Positions 55,101-61,840 of a stretch of 61,840 nucleotides of DNA are shown in pieces; the stretch's first letter is position 1, and every line of letters starts with the position of its first letter. This DNA is from Pelomyxa schiedti. Lineage: Eukaryota; Evosea; Pelobiontida; Pelomyxidae. Below the pieces are notes generated by a model. The model saw only the letters and a program-made list of their open reading frames with translations, ran no database searches and was not told the DNA's origin. Where the stretch lies: assembly GCA_020536535.1 (NCBI GenBank), contig JAHLWZ010000880.1, positions 1 to 61,840 on the forward strand, written 5' to 3'. The translations under genes were made by a program, and so were the position numbers.

Positions 55101-56238
55101 AACCTATTCCCCCATTCCCTCTTCCTTTTCGTCCAGAGAAGAGTTTTGTCTGAAGGTCTAACTCATTTTGTCTCTTCCTCAGCTCGGCATGGGCGGCATT
55201 TATCTCAGTTACACACTTTTGATGCTCAGCTTCCAGTTCTGCCAATTTTGAAAGCATTTCTGCTTTGGCAGCGGAATCCCTTCCTCCACGGCCAGCTGGT
55301 GCAGAGATTTTTGGTGCACATAAATTTTTATTACTTGCCGGAACAGTAAGTGTAGAACCTACAGCGGGCATGCTACCAACAAGGTGTGACATCCAATCGC
55401 CACCAATAATACCTCGGCCACCCCCTTCGTGAGTTCCCGGTTTCCGCCCATAAACATGAGCTGGTTGAGCAGAAGTAATACTTGGTTTTGGCCAGGTGCG
55501 CATCAAGCTTGAAGTCTTCGCCAGAGCATTTGCCCGCGCAGCCGTTGGCAAAAGTGCTCCTCGGCTTCCGCTCGTGGGTACAAAGGTACTATTACCTCTT
55601 GCCTGCGGAGCCCCGGCGCTTCCATCCTTCTCCATTGCGCTATCCTTGTTTCCAGTCCTGCTTGCCTGGGCCTCTTGCCCCTCAACAACCTCGCCCTCGC
55701 TGACCTCCCCCTGCCTAGCTTGATCCCCCTCGTTCGCGTCGTCGTCTCCCACAATCTCCACGTGGCCTTCCTCTTCGTCGTCTTCGTCCTCCTCCTGCTC
55801 TCCCTCGTCCTCCTCCACGTCCCCCTCGCCACCCTCGTCGCCCTCGTCGCCCGCGGCGCCCTGCTGGTCGGCGCCCGGGTTCCCAACCCCGTCGTCGTCG
55901 TCCTCTTCCTCCTCGCTGTCCAGCACGTCCTCCAGCTCGTCGTCGCCCTCGGCGATCCCCTCGGTGTTGCTGACTCCCTCGTTGTCCGCCGGCGTGGAAA
56001 TCCCGCCCGCCGCCGCGATCGCCGACCACGCCCGGTTGTTCCCGCCGGAGTATTGCTGCCGACGTTGCTCGTAGCTGTACTGCTGGGGCGGGGGGTGCTC
56101 CGGCTGCAGATCGTCCTCAATGGCCTCCTCGTAGTCGGCAGATCCACCGTCGTCCCCGGATATAACCAGCGTGCCCTCTTCCCCCACGATCTCGTTGGTC
56201 GGAGACGGTACGTATCGCCTCGACCTACTACCGTCCAT
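52153..56238 (-). CDS. Large acidic coiled-coil protein, unknown
   Basis: The ATG at 56238 (MDGSRSRRYVPSP) opens a GC-rich exon with a long Glu/Asp-rich stretch (about 55960-55700), then basic and Ser-rich linkers and a coiled coil (LSKLAELEAEHQKCVTEINA, HAELRKRQNELDLQTKLF). Later exons add a second coil (KKALLEASEQERRLHLELKA), a helical block (RFNNLRSLLAQSEKSIYHV), a basic linker (PLAPKAVVPKRGNTNRIPPK) and helical pieces (ISKLPTLNIYLEDQSLLSTL; LREVSDALYDTLIYNKVIQR). The last short exon reads EENFLEDPMFAYQRL, stop at 52153-52155. At least nine introns. Architecture suggests a cytoskeletal or centrosome-type scaffold, but no family is identified. Confidence 0.6.
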
Positions 56239-56543
56239 TTTGTGTTGATTTTATTTTGTTGATTTGTTGCTTCAAGGGGAAAGAAGTTTCTGTGGTTTTT
56301 TTTCTTTTTCTTTTGTTTTTAGGGGCCCACACGAGACAGGAGTACCCGGCGAGGTTGTCATTTTGTGGGATTCTTGTGCCGGAATGAAAACCCGGATCAT
56401 CTGTGATCACTTGATCTTGGGTACATAAAGGGTGTGTTAATCGACTTGTATCATCGTTCCTCCTTCACTAAATAGTTAAAAAATACCGGTTTTTGAAATT
56501 AAACTTAACATCAAGAGTGATAGGACGGAGCTTTTCGTTTGAA
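56239..56543. other. Short intergenic stretch
   Basis: 5' flank of the coiled-coil gene and 3' flank of the methyltransferase gene, both on the minus strand. T-rich, no coding frame. Confidence 0.35.
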
Positions 56544-57514
56544 TCATGAGGAAATCTTTTCAAGTATGAAAGCAGTGATGGGGTGGTCAAATGCGTAGAG
56601 CCCCTCAGTCAGGGTGGCATTGGCAAAGAAGAGTTGTTGTATCAATTCCTTTTTTTCCACTAGGGGTTTCTCAAAATCGGGGTCAACATTTTTGAAATAT
56701 GTCTCCTGTGACACATTAGTAAAATGAGAAAAGGCATTATTATTGATGGGACAATATCGGCATACAAAAGCTTCATAATTTGGAAATGCAATAGGTTGGA
56801 AAAAGTCCTCTTGTCGAATACACTTGAATAGTGTGCCAGATGCCAATTCTACATCCAGTCCAGCAAAAGTAGTTGCTTTAAGAGCTGAACAGTCCTCAAT
56901 CTGTCTCACAACCTAGGAGCAACAGCATTACTAGTTGATAAAGCCTGTAAATCTTACAGGTGTCAGACGGCCCTCTGCCCGAGACTCATGCACATAAATT
57001 ATCCCAGATGGCTTTAATACCCTGTGCATCTCCTCTATATGGTATTAGAAATGTTCCATAACTAACTTGGTAAGAAATGTAGGGTGTTATGCATACGAAA
57101 AACTGCGTGCACATCACCAGAGTGGTGTAAACTGCCAACATTTTGTCAGTAACTCCCACCAAAAAAAGCGTATACCTGTTGAAGAATGTACATACGTCCA
57201 CACTCTCGTTAGGCAAAGGGATGCTGTATGCCGACATTAATGAAATGAAATTTAATGTCCAAAGAGAAGTTTGTCTATTACTGGGTTTATACCAACCTTT
57301 GAGCCGATCCCAACCTGAATGCCACGCCTGGCCATTTCTGCAAAGCCGACGACAACGATACCTGCTTTGGGTCCACGCCAGTGACCGACAGGGCCGTAGT
57401 TTTGGTCCTCATGAATCCGCACATGTCTCCGGTTCCGCACCCAACATCTACCACATTTTTCCCAACAAAAGACACCAACGACACCAGCGCCGCGTCCCTC
57501 GACAACCTCTTCAT
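56544..57514 (-). CDS. Class I SAM-dependent methyltransferase
   Basis: The ATG at 57514 (MKRLSRDAALVSLVSFVG) leads into motif I, NVVDVGCGTGDMCGFM, which binds S-adenosylmethionine, then motif II (VTGVDPKQVSLSSAL). After an intron comes LPNESVDVCTFFNR (motif III-like), then a short exon with MHRVLKPSGIIYVHES (motif IV-V) and the last exon VVRQIEDCSALKATTFAGLD, ending AFDHPITAFILEKISS at 56544. Three introns are inferred near 57290-57220, 57180-57040 and 56945-56915. The methyl acceptor is unknown. The fold and co-substrate are clear from motif I and spacing. Confidence 0.8.
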
Positions 57515-58106
57515 ATGGATCTTGCCCCGGCTTGTTTATTGTTGTATTGTGCTGGCAATACCAAACGCGATCTCAGCACATTTTGAACACGTCGAAGAGA
57601 CACGTGCGTGGAGCTGTGGATCTGGTGTGCACGTCCGCGGAGTTCCACTTTTTGTTGAATGATTGATGGAGAATCTGTAAGATCTGCAACTGTGGATGTT
57701 TTCTATTTTTTTTTTCTGCGAGATCGATCTATTTTGTTTGACAAACAAAGTGGCAACAAGCCGGTGATACTTGTCCTGCCCGGACAACAACACAAAAGGA
57801 ATCAATGGAAGAAGAAGAAGTCCGTCTGTTATCGCAAGATTGGGCTGGTCCTCCCCTCTCCACGGGGGATGTAAATATCGTCATTCACGAAGAACAACCA
57901 GATGTAAGTTCGAACTCTCATCTCTATTTTATTTTGTTTTACGAGGGTGCACGATACAAACGCCACCGCCACAGGCCAAAATAATAACATAAAACAATAA
58001 AAATACATAAACCTAATAACCACTTTCTCAACGTTCCCATGTCAGGAGACTGTGTTGTCTCGAAAAAGATCCAGGGAATTTTCTGTCGCCGTAGCCCCGG
58101 GTTCTC
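57515..58106. promoter_or_regulatory. Divergent intergenic region, methyltransferase and FHA-kinase
   Basis: 592 bp between divergent starts. No convincing gene. It should hold both promoters. Confidence 0.35.
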
Positions 58107-61100
58107 ATGTGTGATCCCGTAATTGCCATCTCGCACCAAGAACAGCAAGTTCAGGAGCAGGCGGTGGCCAAAGGCCACCAAGAACGAAGTGACCTGACTC
58201 ACAACTGGGAGTCAGACCCTGACCCCCAGCCCCAGTCTCCAGTGACAAAAAAGTTACGAAATGACTCGGAGCCGCTCCCTCATCCTCAACCACCTAGCGA
58301 GCGTCCCCCTCCCATAACTCTCTCTCAAGGCCACGACCCAGCCGAAGATGAGGAGATCCCCGCGACGCAGCCCCGTCCCCCGGTTTCTTTTCCCCTTGAA
58401 AAACAAACAAAGTTCTCATTCCACGAACACAGAGGCGCCCACAGCCGCTTGACGAGGAAGACAACTTATCCAGGTGGGGTTACCTTCCCTGCACCCCCGC
58501 TCCCGTTCCTGGTGCTACCGGCTGGACCCTGCAGTCCATTCCCCAGCACATTGGCCCGACACCCGCTGCTCCCGCAGGAGGCGGTGCCGCCGATAAGGGC
58601 GAAGACGAGGACGAGGATGAGGACGACGGGCACTGGGAGGAGCCCGGCCTTGTGCAATACAGCGGCTCCCAGGCCGCGGTGCGCAATGACAGGTCCGATT
58701 ACGAGGATAGGATAGCCGAGATGTATCGGCCTGAGCCCGAGCACGAGCCCGAGCCAGTTGTTCAGCCGCCAAAGCCTTGGTGCAGGATAGATCACAAGAC
58801 AGGCCCCGGCGAGAATGACAGGGTCACGGTGAAACTTATTACAAGTGAGTGTGTGCCCTGGGGCTGGATTGTGGGATAATAGTGACAGATTATATATGTT
58901 GTAATAAAATAAGCCCAGCCATTTACTTCACTAACCATTTGATGATATAGAGGATTGTGTCACGTTTGGGTCAGGAGATGACATGGATGTAGTTTGGAAA
59001 AACCCAAGTGTTGCGGATCAGCACTTCTGTCTTAGGCGGCTGACAAAGTGGGCCAAAGAAGTACCACAGGTTCGTGAAGGTGAGACTCGTTGCTGCGGTC
59101 TAGTAGAGTATGTGCAACCCCAAATTGAACTCTCAATTGTTATTTCACGAAGCTAACTTTGTTTCTTCAGGTGCTATGCTGAAATGTCCATTGCGGGAAA
59201 GCAGTATGATTTAGGTGCTGAAGTGGTTGTGTATGGAAAAGATGAGATCAGGGTTGAAGATCAATGTATGGGCACAGGTCAAGTTTTTGCACTAATGTTG
59301 AACAGGTTTTATTTATGTAAATTTTCCAAAGAAAAAGACAATTATGTGTGGCGGTCCTTTGAAACCACGTCGACTCCTTGGCCAGTACTTCCACCCAACC
59401 CTTTCTTTTTTTAAAAAAACCTTCCTAGTGGGGCGTTTGCCCAAGTGTGGACAGCTTCTTGTCTTCCCTTGGGAAAGGAAATCAATGCTGTTCTTAAGGT
59501 TGATTACTGTCTTACACATCCACTCTTAAGCTTAACACCTTTATTTTTAGGTAACGAGTATCTATGACTTCACAACACATGCTCCTCCTCCGCCTGAATT
59601 TACAATTGAAATGGAGTCAAACATATTACACAAGTAGCGATCTTTTTTTCAAACCTGCCTGTCTAACACCTTACAGTTTGACGGTTGTGCATCATCACCC
59701 AAATATTCCCAAGTGGATAGGGGCACGTAAAGGCAAAAAACACTTTTTCCTAGCAATGGAATTGTATGACACTCCTCCACAACGAAGGAAAATTAAGTTT
59801 CTCTCAGTATTCCTGGACGATCATTGAAGGCTATAGTGGAAGAGTTGGAAGCAAACACGAAAACAAATACAAGCCACAAGAAATACTTACCAGAGTTCCA
59901 GATCAGGAACATTAGTACACAGCTCTTCTCAGCCTTGCGCCACATCCATTCTCTGGGATTTACACACCGGGATGTAAAGGTGTGCAACACTATTTTATAA
60001 TCTTTACTCAAAGTAACAGCCGGAAAACATAATTCTGCGAGAAAACCCTGAAGGTGTTCATGTTAATGAGCAAACTCCAGAAGTGCACACCGCTTATTTA
60101 CTTGACTTTGGGTTTGCACATGAAACAAAGACAATGACAACAAGACCTGGGACCCCGCGATATAAATGTTACGTTACCTTTTAAAAACTGTCCGAAACTA
60201 ACAAAACTACAGCACCAGAACTTTTCGGTGAACAGCACTACAACGAGCAGGTTGACATGTATTCAATGGGTGCAGTGCTGTATTACATGTATTCATTTCT
60301 CTTGTATCCCTTTGTCTTAAGTAACGAATAGGTTCTCAGGTGGCACACCGCCTTATCAAAATGGTTGTACTCTGGAAATTCAAGACCACAAAATCGAGCC
60401 AAATTTTTATTCTGATCCGTGGCCCAAAGTTTCCTTGGAAGGTGTTCTTCTTCTTTTTGAGGATTGGCATACCGACTCTTTTTAGCAAAAGCACTTTTAA
60501 AGAAGTTGCTGAGTGTTGACCCAGCACACAGGCCTACTTCCACAAATATCTTTGAAGAGCCATGGATCAAGAATCCACTCCAGCCAGTGACCGAGAATGA
60601 ACACACTGCCCCTACCAAGACTGTTCAAATTGCATCTGGTAGCAGTTCCATTTCACTGAGTGCATCCATTGTAGAACGGGAGGCACACCCCAAAAAAGCC
60701 AGCCAACAGCGAGCACCACCAGCCAGCCAACATCAACTGCCACCATCCAGCCAACAGCAACCACCTCCTCCCCCGCAAATCTTTGATTTACCGGCTTTTG
60801 AGGAGGGCAACCTCCTAAGCAACATCCCTCGGCAAGAGGTTCATCAACATTCCCACACGAAATCCAGAGAACAACACCACCACCACAAAGTGGCTCAACA
60901 AGTACAAGGTCAGAGGCCCACCCACCACCACACCCAGCCCAAAGCACCCCAGAAAGACCAAATTCCGCCGTCACAGAAGCATCAAAGTAAGACCACACGC
61001 CCTCTTGAAGGAAACATCGCGTCTCCTCAGCAAAAAGACACACCCTGCCCTCTGCCCTATTTGCAGCAAATACAAAGCCAAAAACTCGCAGCTCCTCAGA

Positions 61101-61615
61101 CAACCCAAGTCCCCCCACTCCCGCAAACAGATGTGATCTGGGAGCTGGACCAGGTCGAACCACTTACGCAGGAACTCCCAGACCCTCCTCCGCCTCCCCA
61201 GAGAGACAAACACGCTCGCAAGCCCAATCCCATGCACCAACGCAAACTGCATCCTACAGAACCCGAGCATCCCATGCACCAAAGCCAGTGGCATCCGACA
61301 GAACCCGAGCACAATCTCATGCGCCAAAGCAGGCGGCATCCAACAGAACCCGCACAGTATTCCCGGGATCCAACAGGTACAGAGCTGGCTTTCGACAAAC
61401 GACCGGTGGCAGACCAAATGCTCCGCTTCAGACTAAAGATGACGCCAAGACATACCATTCCCCCACATCTGCTAACAACTATTAGCGGGAGCAACAAGAG
61501 CCGCCACCATCATCACCATCACAGACACACTCCCCGTCAAAGTCCCAACCACAACCAACCCAGTCCCCAGCCCGACATCATTGATGACTTTGAAGACCCC
61601 AACAGGCCTGCCTAA
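58107..61615 (+). CDS. FHA-domain serine/threonine kinase (CHK2/Rad53-like)
   Basis: The ATG at 58107 (MCDPVIAISHQ) opens a Pro/Gln/Glu-rich region. An acidic run and EPGLVQYSGSQAAV follow. The FHA domain spans exons near 58950-59270: VTFGSGDDMDVVWKNPSVAD and QHFCLRRL (the S..H pair), then SIAGKQYDLGAEVVVYGKD. The kinase domain follows: INAVLKVTSIYDF (Lys), FSALRHIHSLGFTHRDVK, PENIIL, LLDFGFAHETKT, GTPRYK, APELFGEQHYNEQVDMYSMG and SVDPAHRPTS. All catalytic residues are intact (HRD, DFG, APE). The final exon (60500-61615) is a long Pro/Gln/His tail with tandem MHQ..HPTEPEH units and a HHHHHH-type run. FHA plus kinase in this order resembles CHK2/Rad53 checkpoint kinases; the role in DNA damage is inferred. 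Confidence 0.85.
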
Positions 61616-61738
61616 AACCTTATGGGAGTAAGGAATAGTTCTGGAAGTCCTTTCACATTGTACAGTTGAGTGGAAAAGAAAATGTCTCGTGAAAACATTA
61701 TTATTTGTGGAGGATTGTTATGCAAGGTTCTTTTAAGT
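61616..61738. other. Convergent 3' gap
   Basis: Only UTR-like sequence between the kinase stop and the stop codon of the gene cut by the window edge. Confidence 0.35.
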
Positions 61739-61840
61739 TTAGGAAGACTTCTTCACCAAGGCAATCATACTGAAGCGAAGTTCTTCACCTTCTAGCGCTA
61801 TCATGGCCTTAATAACACGGGCAGTGTCCTGTTACAAAGT
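61739..61840 (-). CDS. 3' end of an unidentified gene (cut by window edge)
   Basis: On the minus strand a last exon follows an acceptor (ACTTTGTAACAG, 61840-61829). It reads DTARVIKAMIALEGEELRF then SMIALVKKSS and stops at TAA (61739-61741). Too short to assign. Confidence 0.5.

Noticed and set aside
55482-56262. Plus-strand and other-frame long open stretches
   Set aside because: Shadows of the acidic GC-rich first exon of the coiled-coil gene.
1-61840. CRISPR arrays, bacterial operons, insertion sequences, viral genes
   Set aside because: None seen. Introns, tRNA intron and gene families show a eukaryotic nuclear locus. No transposase or reverse-transcriptase motif was recognised.

Overview
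This is nuclear DNA of a unicellular eukaryote, most likely an amoebozoan from a low-oxygen habitat. Genes are densely packed on both strands. Most are cut by short GT...AG introns (roughly 40-130 nt) with T-rich 3' ends and CTAAC/CTGAC-like branch points. One tRNA-Ile gene carries an intron. A hybrid-cluster protein (17581-19882) points to an anaerobe or microaerophile, and a cAMP-receptor-type GPCR of the Dictyostelium family (41720-43114) points to Amoebozoa. An archamoeba close to Pelomyxa or Mastigamoeba fits both; this is an inference from gene content, not a proven identity.

Layout. 0-6.2 kb: a protein kinase (+) convergent with an SLC49A4/DIRC2-like transporter (-). 6.3-6.5 kb: divergent tRNA-Gln(UUG) and tRNA-Ile(UAU). 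7.3-12.1 kb (+): a small basic protein, a multidomain protein with WWE-like, F-box-like and Hint (Hedgehog/intein-type) regions, and a CTD-type phosphatase. 12.8-19.9 kb (-): a pentapeptide-repeat protein, a multispan membrane protein and the hybrid-cluster protein. 20.5-23.4 kb (+): an unknown basic protein and an intronless FANCE-like protein. 23.5-33.1 kb (-): a C-terminally anchored protein, a C2 protein with a proline-rich tail, an ankyrin-like protein, a secreted GPI-type protein, a DRAM/Frag1 membrane protein and a MINDY-type deubiquitinase. 33.2-39.2 kb (+): two more members of the same secreted/surface family, separated by a 2.4-kb gene-poor stretch. 39.3-49.1 kb: a beta-propeller-like protein, a zinc-ribbon protein, the GPCR, a Rab GTPase and a large dCache receptor with a degenerate class III cyclase domain. 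49.3-57.5 kb (-): a second SLC49 transporter, a Pro/Ser/Thr-rich protein, a long coiled-coil protein and a SAM methyltransferase. 58.1-61.6 kb (+): an FHA-kinase resembling CHK2/Rad53. The right edge cuts a minus-strand gene.

Themes. Signalling dominates (two kinases, GPCR, Rab, cyclase-like receptor, phosphatase). DNA-damage or ubiquitin-related proteins recur (FHA-kinase, FANCE-like, MINDY, WWE/F-box/Hint), though nothing shows that they form one system. The most unusual items are the Hint-domain protein, the receptor whose cyclase domain has lost both metal-binding aspartates, and the modular surface family in which whole domains were deleted, duplicated and fused. Many genes start with a GC-rich, low-complexity first exon and become AT-rich downstream. 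Gene models were spliced by eye: gene ends are usually firm, while internal exon borders and some starts are not.
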